In this document: one piece after another, positions 16,548 through 25,009 of the stretch | Position numbering within the stretch: the first letter of the stretch is position 1 | Layout of the letters: each line of letters opens with the position of its first letter | Origin: JANJUB01 sp964586225 | GTDB lineage: Bacteria; Armatimonadota; Fimbriimonadia; Fimbriimonadales; Fimbriimonadaceae | Reading direction: 5' to 3' | Length of the DNA: 64,000 nucleotides | NCBI GenBank assembly: GCA_964586225.1 | Contig: CAZPHD010000002.1 | Location: forward strand, 168,319-232,318 | Program-made: the position numbers and the translations under genes | The notes under the pieces: model-generated | Database searches by the model: none | Told to the model about the DNA's origin: nothing | The model's input: the letters and a program-made list of their open reading frames with translations, nothing else

Positions 16548-17199
16548 GCGGGATAAAGCGGCTCGAACGATCGGAGTTGCGGCTCAGCAAGACCGCCTCG
16601 GGCATGAATCCGTCAGGACGTTCGACGATGAACGTTGAGTCCCACAGCTCGTGCAATGCGCGATGAGCATCAGCCGGACTTCCTGCCTCGCCCGCGATCT
16701 CTGTTAGCGCATCCCTCAGAGTCTCTTCGTGCTCGTTCGTGCCGGCCACGTAGGCCCAGTGGCGTCGAACCTTGAAGTCGCCCTCGTAATCGAGGATGGC
16801 GTAGGTGTCGTGATCGGGCCCCTCGCAGACTTCCGCAAACAGTGACCGAGCGACGATCGGAGCTGAGTTGAAGTCGGCAAACGCCTGCTTGATCGGACGC
16901 GAGAGGGCCGAGACAACGCGGCGAATCGTCACGTCCTCTTCCGATCGGTTGAAGCCCTCCTGATGGGCAAAGTCGAGGGCGGCAGTGCGGAGTGCTTCTA
17001 CATCGCTCTGCTGACCAATGGCCGAGTAGGCGAGCCGATCATAAATCTCGAAGATTTTGGGCGTGTGCCGGCGGTAGCTGAACATCACGATCCCTTCGGG
17101 AAGTGAAACAGCCAGGATGGGAGCGCCCTGGATCAATCGTCCTTCCACGAACGAGGCCCTAAACCCCATTCCCTCTTGCCAATCGTGCGGTGTCAGCAT
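16531..17199 (-). CDS. Proteasome alpha-subunit-like protein (PrcA type)
   Basis: The 222-residue Ntn-fold protein is most like actinobacterial proteasome alpha subunits. Shared features in order are an early beta hairpin (RLIQGAPILAVSLPEGIVM), the KIFEIYDRLAYSAIGQQSD segment matching KISELYDRVGFAAAGK, the helix ALRTAALDFAHQEGF, the EDVTIRRVVSAL turn, the paired strands AEVCEGPDHDTYAILDYEG and a late VLLSRNSDRSSRFIPL. No N-terminal catalytic Thr is expected, and none is visible. The N-terminal extension is short. It follows an ABC-F gene by seven bases. No beta subunit, Pup/UBact, PafA, Dop or Mpa gene occurs in the window. It might be part of a dispersed proteasome or a lone derived protein. 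Confidence 0.75.
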   Translation of the reverse strand: MLTPHDWQEGMGFRASFVEGRLIQGAPILAVSLPEGIVMFSYRRHTPKIFEIYDRLAYSAIGQQSDVEALRTAALDFAHQEGFNRSEEDVTIRRVVSALSRPIKQAFADFNSAPIVARSLFAEVCEGPDHDTYAILDYEGDFKVRRHWAYVAGTNEHEETLRDALTEIAGEAGSPADAHRALHELWDSTFIVERPDGFMPEAVLLSRNSDRSSRFIPLTPEE

Positions 17200-17206
17200 C
17201 TCATCG

Positions 17207-19105
17207 TTATACGTCGCTTGTGCCTTGCATTGCGCGCATGGCCTCGACCTTTTCGGTCTGTTCGTGCCAGCTTTCCATCAGATTGTCTAACGTCGACTTC
17301 AGCTGCGCATAGCGGTTACTCAACGCGACGATATCATCGGTTGGAGAGGGGGCGGCAAGCTGGTTCTCGACCTCCGTGATCGTCGCCTCAGTTTTTGAGA
17401 TCTCGTACTCCGTGACTTCGATCGCTTTGTCCAGCCGCGAGATTTCCTTGCTGAGTTCGCGGGGGCTCAGAGTGGGTGCGGACAGCGACTTTGCCGGCGT
17501 CACCTCGGCAGCGCGCATCACCGTTTGTCTCGCCCGATACTCAGGATAAGAGCCTGGATACTGGCTCACGCCGTCGCGACGCACATCAAGGGTGTGATTC
17601 GTTACGTGCCCCAACAGCCAGCGGTCATGCGAGATGAGCATCAGCGTGCCATTGAACTCGCTCAGAACCTCGGCCAGCACTTCGCGTGAGGCCATGTCGA
17701 GGTGGTTGGTCGGCTCATCAAGGATGAGGACATTGGGCGATAGTGTGGTCAATCCGGCAAGAACAAGCTTGTTTTTCTCGCCACCACTCAACGTCCTGAT
17801 GGGCCGAAACACGTCGTCGCCACTGAAGAGGAATCTGCCAAGGAGATTTCGCGCACTCTCGGGCGTCTGGTCAAACTCCCACACTAAGTAGTCCAGGGGC
17901 GACTGATTGAGATCGAGATCGACGGCATCTTGCGAAAAGTAGCCGATTTCCAGATTCGAGCCGGTCTTGATCGTGCCGCCCATGAGCGGCAGCCTGCCAA
18001 GCACCGCTTTGATGAGCGTTGACTTACCTGCCCCGTTCTCTCCGACGATGCCCCAACGTTCGCCGTTCCGAACGACCCAGTCGAGCCCGCTGATGAGTGC
18101 GGTCTCGCCATAGCCAACACTGAGCTTCTTAGTTTCGAAGATGAGGTCCCCGGCGCGTTTGGTCGCCTTGAATCCGGCCTTCATCGAGGCGTCTTCCTTC
18201 GGGGCGTGGACCTGCCCGGCCATGAGCCGCTCCTTCATCTTCAGCCGGCCGCGGGCTTGGGCCGTGCGCTGGCTATTCATGAAGCGGCGAACATACTCGT
18301 CGAGCTTCGCGATCTCCGCCGCTTGTCGCTTGGCGACTTCGGCTTGACGGACTTCCTCCTCGGCACGGAGTTGGCGATACTTCTCGTAGGAGCCGGGATA
18401 GTTCTTGACGGTGCCATCGCGCATGTCAAGCACGCGATCTCCGACCGCCCTCAAGAACTCGCGGTCGTGCGACACGAGCAACACCGCCCCCGGATACGAT
18501 CGCAGCCAGCCTTCAAGCCATTCGGTCGCCTGAAGATCGAGGTGGTTGGTGGGCTCGTCGAGGATGAGCAGGTCGGGCTGTTCGAGGAGTAGCCTCGCGA
18601 GTGCGAGGCGCGTCTTCTCACCGCCACTCAACTTATGTGCAGGTTTTTCAAACTCTGCCTCATCAAATCCCATACGTAGCAGCACACGCTTGAGGTCTCG
18701 CTCGGCGCTGTAGCCCTCGAGTTCCAGATAGTGCTCGTGAAGCGTGGCGTATTCGTCGAGCTCGTCTTGCGTCGGGTCATTCTCTAGCCGGTCAGAGAGG
18801 GTGTCCAAACGATCTTTCAGCGCGAGCTGTTCGCGCCGGGCTTCAGTCGCTTCGTCGAGGACGGTGCGCCCTGAATCGAACTGGTGTTCTTGCCTGAGGT
18901 AGCCAATGGTGGCGCCTCGCGCGAGTTGAATGCTCCCCGAATCGGGCTCGAGCTGCCCCGTGAGCATCTTGAGAAGCGTTGTCTTCCCGCATCCATTCCG
19001 ACCAAGGAGTTGAATCTTCTCTCGCCGCTCAATACGAAAGGTGACATCGTGCAGGAGTGGGTCCGCGCCGAAGGCTTTGGCAACCCGGGAGACGTTGAGA
19101 AGCAT
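17207..19105 (-). CDS. ABC-F family ATPase (Uup-like, ribosome-associated)
   Basis: The 632-residue protein has two ABC domains and no membrane segments. The first has Walker A GRNGCGKTT and signature LSGGEKTRLALARLLL; the second has GENGAGKST and LSGGEKNKLVLAGL. Both have the LILDEPTNHLD Walker B. A charged linker (P-site tRNA interaction motif region, about 235-320) separates them, and a C-terminal coiled coil (about 545-625) resembles Uup. Such proteins act on stalled or special ribosomal states. The proteasome-like gene directly downstream is probably co-transcribed. Confidence 0.93.
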   Translation of the reverse strand: MLLNVSRVAKAFGADPLLHDVTFRIERREKIQLLGRNGCGKTTLLKMLTGQLEPDSGSIQLARGATIGYLRQEHQFDSGRTVLDEATEARREQLALKDRLDTLSDRLENDPTQDELDEYATLHEHYLELEGYSAERDLKRVLLRMGFDEAEFEKPAHKLSGGEKTRLALARLLLEQPDLLILDEPTNHLDLQATEWLEGWLRSYPGAVLLVSHDREFLRAVGDRVLDMRDGTVKNYPGSYEKYRQLRAEEEVRQAEVAKRQAAEIAKLDEYVRRFMNSQRTAQARGRLKMKERLMAGQVHAPKEDASMKAGFKATKRAGDLIFETKKLSVGYGETALISGLDWVVRNGERWGIVGENGAGKSTLIKAVLGRLPLMGGTIKTGSNLEIGYFSQDAVDLDLNQSPLDYLVWEFDQTPESARNLLGRFLFSGDDVFRPIRTLSGGEKNKLVLAGLTTLSPNVLILDEPTNHLDMASREVLAEVLSEFNGTLMLISHDRWLLGHVTNHTLDVRRDGVSQYPGSYPEYRARQTVMRAAEVTPAKSLSAPTLSPRELSKEISRLDKAIEVTEYEISKTEATITEVENQLAAPSPTDDIVALSNRYAQLKSTLDNLMESWHEQTEKVEAMRAMQGTSDV

Positions 19106-19112
19106 AGATCAG

Positions 19113-19132
19113 GGCCCCACGAGCGTGGGGCC
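19113..19132. terminator. Perfect hairpin between ndk and the ABC-F gene
   Basis: Arms GGCCCCAC (19113-19120) and GTGGGGCC (19125-19132) enclose loop GAGC. It sits after the ndk stop on the minus strand and just before the ABC-F start. No T-run follows, so it may attenuate transcription rather than fully terminate it. Confidence 0.45.
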
Positions 19133-19143
19133 GAAATGGGATA

Positions 19144-19554
19144 TTAAAGAACGCCCTCGGGGAACCAGAGAGCGAGTTCGCGGGCCGCGGCCTCGGGGTC
19201 GCTGCTGCTATGGGTGAGGTTGTCGTCAATGGTCAGCGCGAAATCGCCGCGAACCGTGCCGGGCGTCGCTTCGACAGGATTCGTCGCCCCCATCATGGCC
19301 CGGATCGCCTTGACCGCATTCGTCCCGCGAACGGCGACGGCCACCACGGCCCCGCTGCACAGATAGCTGACGACATCCTCAAAGAACCCTTTGCCTTTGT
19401 GCTCCGCATAGTGCTCTTCGACGGTCTCGCGTGATGGGACCAGTAACTTGAGACCAACGATGTCAAGCCCGCGGGCTTCTATTCGACGGAGAATCTCTCC
19501 GTTCAAGCGACGGCTAACGCCGCCTGGCTTAACTAGGACCAGTGTAGTTTCCAT
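19144..19554 (-). CDS. ndk: Nucleoside diphosphate kinase with unusual active-site residues
   Basis: The 136-residue protein aligns throughout with Ndk, which equilibrates NTP and NDP pools. Conserved parts include LNGEILRRIEARGLDIVGLK, EEHYAEHKGKGFFEDVVSYL, MGATNPVEATPGTVRGDF and the phospho-acceptor His in NLTHSSSD. Two departures stand out. The usual KPDGV is KPGGV, and the usual GRN before the catalytic loop is DDN, losing a conserved Arg. The kinase may be altered but the His remains. I chose ATG 19554 because the upstream frame is not Ndk-like. Confidence 0.9.
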   Translation of the reverse strand: METTLVLVKPGGVSRRLNGEILRRIEARGLDIVGLKLLVPSRETVEEHYAEHKGKGFFEDVVSYLCSGAVVAVAVRGTNAVKAIRAMMGATNPVEATPGTVRGDFALTIDDNLTHSSSDPEAAARELALWFPEGVL

Positions 19555-19566
19555 ATTCGAATACAG

Positions 19567-19572
19567 AGGATA
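19567..19572 (-). promoter_or_regulatory. -10-like box TATCCT upstream of ndk
   Basis: On the minus strand TATCCT ends twelve bases before the ndk ATG. No Shine-Dalgarno sequence is seen. This is a weak match. Confidence 0.3.
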
Positions 19573-19671
19573 CCGTCTGGGCCCTTCCGCAAAATCGGCG
19601 TAACGGACCGTTGGGCCTACTCTTCTGAAGCGACGGAAGCCGCCAAGGAACGCTTCGCACTGGGAACTGTG

Positions 19672-19677
19672 TACACT
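19672..19677 (+). promoter_or_regulatory. -10-like box TACACT upstream of bamA
   Basis: TACACT lies about 50 bases before ATG 19728. A TTG at 19677 in the bamA frame would sit on top of this box, which argues against that longer start. The transcript would have a short leader, unlike most promoters in this window. Confidence 0.35.
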
Positions 19678-19727
19678 TGCACATTGCATCCGTGCGCTAC
19701 GTCGCGGGTGGTATCGCAGGTTGGATC

Positions 19728-21536
19728 ATGGATGTGAGGCGAAGTAGTCGAATGGCCCGTGGGGTTCTATTCGCGGCAGTATTGGCGGCGGTTGCCGCCG
19801 CTCAGGCTCAAGAACGGTCGAGCGTGATTACCGAGATCGTCGTTGAAGGCAACAAGGCCGTCTCGACCGACTCAATTCTTACGCGAATGAGCGCCAAAGT
19901 TGGTCAGCCATATGTGCAGGCCACGTTGGACAAGGACCGAGAGACTCTTGAGCGACTTGGATTTTTCCGCGCCGTTGATATCAAGGCCACGCCGCTTGAG
20001 GCCCAGAACTGGAAAATCACGGTTCAGGTTTCCGAGTTCGACGTCGTGAAGGAAATCCGCGTCGTGGGTAACTCGGTGATTTCAACCGAGGACATCATGA
20101 AGGCCCTCACAATCGAGACCGATCGGCCCTACAACTTGAACGAAGCCAAGCCGAGTGCGGATGCGATCACGCGCCTTTACACCGCGAAAGGCTACTTCGC
20201 GCTTGTTGAACAACTGGAGCCGCTTGAGGATTCGCCCAGTACGGTTAGCATTGTGATTCGGGAAATGAAGGTGAACTCAATCACCGTCACCGGAAACACC
20301 CGCACGTCTGAGCGCGTGATGAAGCGCCTGATCAAGACTCAACCCGGCGAGGCCTACAACGATCCTAAGTTCATCCGCGATCTTCAGAGGATCATGAACA
20401 CCCAGTGGTTTGATCGTGTGAACCCGAGCGAGAAGCAAACCGAAGACGGATTTGGCGTTGACCTCCAGGTTGATGTGAAAGAAGCCCGAACCGGCCAAGT
20501 GGTGGTAGGTGCAACGGTCGACCCACGATCAAGCTTTGCGGGCCAGATTCGATTGGTTGACACCAACTTCCGGGGAACCGGGCAGACATTTGGCGTCAAC
20601 CTTCAGCAGGCGGTCACGGGAGGCGGACTCTCGGCCGAACTCGAATACACCAACCCGTTCATTGACCGCTATGACACGTCGCTTTCCGCATCAATCTACA
20701 GCCGCTTGATCTACCGCTTCACGAACAGCTCATTCGGGAGCAGCAGCACGATCACCGATGAACGGTTTACCGAGCGTCGGACCGGTGCGGCCGTCGGCAT
20801 CGTTCGCCCCTTCACCGAGCAACTTTCGGGTTCGATCGGTGCCAAATACGAGACCATCAAGACGAGCAACGTCAATCTCACAGCCGCGTCCGGCTTTGTC
20901 AAGCAAGACGGCAATCTTGCGATGGTCACCTTCGGCCTCACGAGCAATCGCCGAGACCTTGACTTAGACCCCGCACGTGGCGACTGGTGGCGAATGACGG
21001 TTGAGCCCGGATTTTCACACATCACATCGGTCGGCGGAGCGTTTCCGGATCGAAGCCTTCTAGGCTCGTCCACCTTCGTTCGCTACTCAGCTGAGTATCG
21101 CACCTACTACTCGCCGCAGCCGCCTCGCACATCGAGGGAAATCGATGCCCCTCGTAGAGTCTTCGCGTTCCGAGCTCGCGCGGGTGCGATCACTGGCAAG
21201 GTGCCGTTCAACGAGCAATTCTTCATGGGCGGCGCCGACACACTTCGCGGATACCAAGATGACCGCTACTGGGGTCGCCAGTTCATGGCGGCGTCAGCTG
21301 AGTATCGGCACCCACTGCAGAAATCGTTCAATGCGATCTTGTTCGTCGACTATGGCGGTGCCTGGGGCGGTTATGGCAGCGTGCGCGATTTCACCCAGAA
21401 CGATCGGCTCAAGATGCACCTGGGTTACGGAATCGGCTTTAGCTTCAAGACCCCGCTCGGGCCCTTGCGCCTCGACTTCGGTTTCAATCAGCGCGGAGGA
21501 AGCCGTGCCCACTTCCAAATCGGAACGTCTTTCTAA
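19728..21536 (+). CDS. bamA: Outer membrane protein assembly factor BamA (Omp85)
   Basis: The precursor (about 602 residues from ATG 19728) has a signal peptide (RGVLFAAVLAAVAAAQAQE). Three POTRA domains begin at ITEIVVEGNKAV, VKEIRVVGNSVIS and VNSITVTGNTRTS. A C-terminal 16-strand-type barrel contains the conserved loop-6 motif LRGY in GGADTLRGYQDD and ends in a terminal Phe. BamA folds outer-membrane proteins into the membrane. Three POTRAs is fewer than the five of Proteobacteria. It heads a cluster with an OmpH-like chaperone, lpxD and lpxC, a classic outer-membrane biogenesis order. ATG 19752 is an alternative start. Confidence 0.93.
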   Translation: MDVRRSSRMARGVLFAAVLAAVAAAQAQERSSVITEIVVEGNKAVSTDSILTRMSAKVGQPYVQATLDKDRETLERLGFFRAVDIKATPLEAQNWKITVQVSEFDVVKEIRVVGNSVISTEDIMKALTIETDRPYNLNEAKPSADAITRLYTAKGYFALVEQLEPLEDSPSTVSIVIREMKVNSITVTGNTRTSERVMKRLIKTQPGEAYNDPKFIRDLQRIMNTQWFDRVNPSEKQTEDGFGVDLQVDVKEARTGQVVVGATVDPRSSFAGQIRLVDTNFRGTGQTFGVNLQQAVTGGGLSAELEYTNPFIDRYDTSLSASIYSRLIYRFTNSSFGSSSTITDERFTERRTGAAVGIVRPFTEQLSGSIGAKYETIKTSNVNLTAASGFVKQDGNLAMVTFGLTSNRRDLDLDPARGDWWRMTVEPGFSHITSVGGAFPDRSLLGSSTFVRYSAEYRTYYSPQPPRTSREIDAPRRVFAFRARAGAITGKVPFNEQFFMGGADTLRGYQDDRYWGRQFMAASAEYRHPLQKSFNAILFVDYGGAWGGYGSVRDFTQNDRLKMHLGYGIGFSFKTPLGPLRLDFGFNQRGGSRAHFQIGTSF

Positions 21537-21548
21537 GTAGAGGAACTC

Positions 21549-22184
21549 ATGAAAAACATGCACAAATCAGGGCTCACAGCGGTTGCGATCGCCTTCGGGA
21601 TCTTCGCGGCGATCGGTTTCCAGGATGCGACCAACAAGCTTGGCATCGTGGACATCTCGAAGGTGGTTGAGGACAGCGACTTCGGCAAGTCAAACCAAAC
21701 GACTTTCAACCAGATGAAGACCGCGCGTGAGGGTGTTCTTGAGTTTATGGACACCTACCGTGTGCTCACGGTTGAGCAAGCAACCCGATTCCGAGATCTC
21801 AGCATCAAGCCCACTCCAACCGCGGAAGAAAAGGCTGAACTGGATCGGATCAAGGCGGAGGTCATTGCTGCCGATCGCAAGAACAAAGAACTCAGCGTAA
21901 AGACGACCGGTCTGACGGCAGAAGATCGGGCTCTCATTGAGGAGTATTCGAAGCGTTCGAACAACATTGAAATGATGGCGGGTCGATGGCTGCGCGAGTT
22001 CACCAATGAGCTCCAGACCTGGGCAGATCGCCAGAAGGTCACTAGCCTGGAGCGGGCGCGCACGGCGGTCCAAGAAGTCGCCAAGGCGGGTGGGTTCACG
22101 CTCGTGTTTGAAGTTGGAATCGCTCCTTATGGCGCCAATGATTTGACCGATGCGGCCCTCAAGGCGATGAACGCCAAGAAGTAA
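21549..22184 (+). CDS. OmpH/Skp-family periplasmic chaperone
   Basis: The 211-residue protein has a signal peptide (LTAVAIAFGIFAAIGFQ), then LGIVDISKVVEDSDFGKSN, the typical OmpH start, a long charged helical hairpin, and the C-terminal strand GFTLVFEVGIAPYG. Skp-type chaperones hold unfolded outer-membrane proteins in the periplasm on their way to BamA. It follows bamA by 12 bases. The helical tentacle region includes an inserted segment around LTVEQATRFRDLSIKPT, so it is somewhat longer than E. coli Skp. Confidence 0.85.
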   Translation: MKNMHKSGLTAVAIAFGIFAAIGFQDATNKLGIVDISKVVEDSDFGKSNQTTFNQMKTAREGVLEFMDTYRVLTVEQATRFRDLSIKPTPTAEEKAELDRIKAEVIAADRKNKELSVKTTGLTAEDRALIEEYSKRSNNIEMMAGRWLREFTNELQTWADRQKVTSLERARTAVQEVAKAGGFTLVFEVGIAPYGANDLTDAALKAMNAKK

Positions 22185-22186
22185 AG

Positions 22187-23200
22187 ATGAGGCGAGCCGC
22201 CGGCTGCTGGCTGACCGTCTTGGTCGTCTTCGGCGGATGCACCTCACCACGCCCGCCCCAGGTCTTTGTGGACTTGGAGCGGGCGCTGGTGTCTCCAAGT
22301 GTCTTGGTGGATACGCAAGTGCCCACCCAACCTCCACCTCCACCCGCGGGATCATCGGCCCAACTTGCCCCACTTTCGGCTCAACGCCTCGACTTCAGCG
22401 AGAATGCGTCGCGTCTCGCCAAAGTCCAAGAAGAGGTTCGCATAGCCCAAGAAGAGACGATCCGGCAGTTGACGATTGAGTTGCGCCGCGCGTACCTGCA
22501 AGATGTAGACGACATTGAGCGGCGGCGCCTCGGGGAGTTGGATACCATCCGATCTGCGTCCTTTGATCGGGCATGGGAGAAGATTCGTCTCAGATTTCAG
22601 CAATACGCTGATGTGCGCGGTCCAGACGCAATCCGCCTTGCTGTGTACGCTGGCTTCCCTGATGCCGACCGGGTCCTTCTCAATCCGCGCCAAGATCCGA
22701 GCAACGCGCGCCGTAGGCAACTTGAGGCGGCCCGAGTGATCCAAGCCCGGCTCGAAGAACTCGACGCGCAGTATCAAGCCGATGTCCGAGAACTGTTGGC
22801 TCAAGCTGACGACGAGGTAGGCCGGGTACTGAATGAGCTGAGGCTCGAAATGGAGCAACTCAGAAACGAGGCCGAGGAACGTGCCCGGATTGAGGCAAAC
22901 CGGCAGACGCTTGAGCTCGTGAAGGACTTAGAGTCGGTCCTGTCCAGCAAGAGTGAGGTCATCTTGCCACCGAAGCCTGGAGTCCGTGTGCAGACCCCTG
23001 CGCCGCCTGCCCTGGGCGCCCCGCCAAGTGTTGATCGGGATTCGCTTGCGGGGCTCGCCCGACGTTCGCGCGAGGCGGTACGCTCTGAGATTGAGATTTG
23101 GGCGGCGCAACGTGGATTTCGTGTTTCACTGAAGCCAGGCCCGCCCGATCACACGGATGAATTCTTGGCATGGCGACGACAACACCACCCTGGACCTTAG
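22187..23200 (+). CDS. Coiled-coil lipoprotein in the bamA-lpx cluster
   Basis: The 337-residue protein starts two bases after the OmpH-like gene. It has a lipobox (LVVFGGC), a proline-rich linker (about 45-60) and long charged helices (about 70-245: VQEEVRIAQEETIRQL, NELRLEMEQLRNEAEER) with heptad character. I do not recognise a named family. The position between an OmpH-like chaperone and lpxD suggests a helper in outer-membrane assembly, and the helices may extend into the periplasm as in OmpH. Its end overlaps lpxD by 31 bases. Confidence 0.75.
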   Translation: MRRAAGCWLTVLVVFGGCTSPRPPQVFVDLERALVSPSVLVDTQVPTQPPPPPAGSSAQLAPLSAQRLDFSENASRLAKVQEEVRIAQEETIRQLTIELRRAYLQDVDDIERRRLGELDTIRSASFDRAWEKIRLRFQQYADVRGPDAIRLAVYAGFPDADRVLLNPRQDPSNARRRQLEAARVIQARLEELDAQYQADVRELLAQADDEVGRVLNELRLEMEQLRNEAEERARIEANRQTLELVKDLESVLSSKSEVILPPKPGVRVQTPAPPALGAPPSVDRDSLAGLARRSREAVRSEIEIWAAQRGFRVSLKPGPPDHTDEFLAWRRQHHPGP

Positions 23201-24192
23201 GTCAACTTGCAGAAATGCTGCAGGGCCAGCTCAATGGCCCCGCTGAACTTGAGATAGCAGGTCTCACGTCTGCCGGAGTTGACGACCCTAACGCCATCAC
23301 CTTTGCGGAGTCCGCCGAGTATCTGGCTAAGGCTGAAGCTGCCAAGGTGGGCGCGCTCCTAGTCGCTCCGGGCCTCTTCAGTTCGGTACCTCATATCGTT
23401 GTCGAGAACCCGCGGCTGGCGTTCTTCTTGTTGCTCCGCCTCTGCGATCGGCCACTGTTAGGATATCCTGGGGTGCACCCCACGGCGGTTGTTGCTGAGA
23501 CGGCAGAGATCGATCCGACGGCGAGCATTGGCGCTCATGCGGTGATTGGGCAGGACGCGGTGGTTGGGCCAAGGGCCGTTGTCCACGCCCAGGCATTTGT
23601 GGGCGACCGTTGTCGAATCGGCGAAGGCACGGTCATCTTCCCGCGCGCGGTTCTCGTCCAGGACGTCACCCTCGGACGACAATGTGTGATTCACTCGGGC
23701 GCGGTCATCGGTGCCGAAGGATTTGGCTTTGTTTGGGACGGGCAGCGACGCATCAAGGTGCCGCAGGTGGGCGGCGTCACTCTCGCTGACGACGTTGAAA
23801 TCGGCGCAAACACATGTATCGACCGCGCAACCGCAGGTCAGACCCGGATCGGCCGCGGCACGAAGATCGACAACCTCTGCCAGATCGGTCACAACTGTGA
23901 GATTGGCGAGGACACCGTGCTTGCGGGGGCCTGCGGGATCTCGGGCAGTGTGAAGATCGGGTCTCGATGCGTGCTCGGTGGCGGCGTGGGCACGAACGAC
24001 CACATCTCCATCACCGACGATGTCACGCTCGGCGGTCGATCGGGAGTAGATCGTGATATCACGGAGCCGGGCGGATACTTTGGAACGCCTGCGCGCCCGA
24101 TCGGTGAAGCTATGCGCGCCTTCATGCTCATTCCGAAACTGCCCGAACTGTGGTCGCGACTTCGCAAGCTTGAAAAGAAGGTCGGCGAGTGA
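23170..24192 (+). CDS. lpxD: UDP-3-O-acylglucosamine N-acyltransferase
   Basis: The 340-residue enzyme adds the N-linked acyl chain in lipid A synthesis. An N-terminal uridine-binding domain (TLGQLAEMLQG to FFLLLRL) is followed by a left-handed parallel beta helix of hexapeptide repeats (GVHPTAVVAETAEI onward). The signature GAEGFGFVWDG is present, and the catalytic His lies in QIGHNCEIGED. A C-terminal helix (LPELWSRLRKLEKKV) supports trimer formation. The gene starts inside the previous lipoprotein gene and shares a GTGA junction with lpxC. Confidence 0.96.
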   Translation: MATTTPPWTLGQLAEMLQGQLNGPAELEIAGLTSAGVDDPNAITFAESAEYLAKAEAAKVGALLVAPGLFSSVPHIVVENPRLAFFLLLRLCDRPLLGYPGVHPTAVVAETAEIDPTASIGAHAVIGQDAVVGPRAVVHAQAFVGDRCRIGEGTVIFPRAVLVQDVTLGRQCVIHSGAVIGAEGFGFVWDGQRRIKVPQVGGVTLADDVEIGANTCIDRATAGQTRIGRGTKIDNLCQIGHNCEIGEDTVLAGACGISGSVKIGSRCVLGGGVGTNDHISITDDVTLGGRSGVDRDITEPGGYFGTPARPIGEAMRAFMLIPKLPELWSRLRKLEKKVGE

Positions 24193-24989
24193 TCATCCCT
24201 CGGCAAACGCTGAGTGGTGCGGTGCACCTCGAAGGTCCGGGGCTTCATTCGGGTGTTCCGACGCGCGTGACGATTCACCCGGCGGAGGATGGGCTGTGGT
24301 TTCGCTACGGCCGGCAGCGCTGGCAGGCGATTCCCGAGAACGTAACGGACACGACGCGTTGCACGAGGCTGGGCGAGGTCTCCACAATTGAGCATCTCAT
24401 GAGCGCCTTTGCGGGGCTTGAAATCACCGACGCTGAGGTCGAAGTTAGCGAGCCCGAACTGCCCGCCGCCGGAGGAAGCGCGCTGGCCTATGTGGAGTTG
24501 ATGAACAGCGTCGGTCGCACCGCACTCGAAGCTCGCGAGGTGCGTGACATCTTCTCGCGAGTCTTCGTTCAAGAAGGTTTGACTAAGATCGCCATCGCCG
24601 ACGGCTCTGGGCATTGGGCCTATCGCTATGAGACGGGCGAGCGGTGGCCCCACAGCATGGAGTTCGAGCTTCGCGACTTGCCTGACGGCTATACCGGGGA
24701 GGTTGCGCCCGCACGGACGTTCGGGCTGATCGAGGAACTACCGCATCTAGACAGGCTTGGCTTGGCGCGTGGTCTCGACGAGACATCAGCGCTCGTTCTG
24801 GGTTTGTCAGGATTTGAGAACGCGGCCCGATTCCCGGATGAGCCTGCTCGGCATAAGCTACTCGACATGATCGGCGACTTGTATCTGAGCGGCGTCCCCA
24901 TCTCTGAGATCGATGTCGTCGGCGAACGCTGTGGACACCGGATGAACGTCGAAGCGGCAGCCAAGCTCCGCGCGGGAACCACTATATAA
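24189..24989 (+). CDS. lpxC: UDP-3-O-acyl-N-acetylglucosamine deacetylase
   Basis: The 266-residue enzyme catalyses the committed step of lipid A synthesis. It is a zinc amidase with ligands in the HLMSAF motif and in LLDMIGDLYLSG. The general acid His is in GHRMN. Other LpxC features are the opening RQTLSGAVHLEGPGLHSG and PARTFGLIEEL. It starts with GTG 24189, overlapping lpxD by four bases. It is a single-domain LpxC, not fused to FabZ, and is somewhat shorter than E. coli LpxC (305 residues). LpxA and LpxB are not in the window. Confidence 0.95.
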   Translation: MIIPRQTLSGAVHLEGPGLHSGVPTRVTIHPAEDGLWFRYGRQRWQAIPENVTDTTRCTRLGEVSTIEHLMSAFAGLEITDAEVEVSEPELPAAGGSALAYVELMNSVGRTALEAREVRDIFSRVFVQEGLTKIAIADGSGHWAYRYETGERWPHSMEFELRDLPDGYTGEVAPARTFGLIEELPHLDRLGLARGLDETSALVLGLSGFENAARFPDEPARHKLLDMIGDLYLSGVPISEIDVVGERCGHRMNVEAAAKLRAGTTI

Positions 24990-24990
24990 T
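24985..24990 (+). promoter_or_regulatory. -10 box TATAAT before the dioxygenase gene
   Basis: A perfect TATAAT lies in an A/T-rich patch (24983-24996) that overlaps the lpxC stop, 19 bases before ATG 25010. A second near match, TAGAGAAT, directly abuts the ATG. No clear -35 element or Shine-Dalgarno sequence is present. Confidence 0.5.
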
Positions 24991-25009
24991 ATATAGCGTT
25001 GTAGAGAAT

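Noticed and set aside
16531..17199. The proteasome-like protein as an HslV, Anbu or beta-type peptidase
   Set aside because: Those have a catalytic Thr or Ser exposed near the N-terminus. Here the strand opens with an extension and no such residue, and the KIFEIYDR segment points to an alpha subunit.
19661..19677. GGAACT upstream of bamA as a promoter of the ECF sigma factor
   Set aside because: The -35-like GGAACT resembles the candidate in front of the sigma operon, but no matching -10 element occurs at 16-18 bases.
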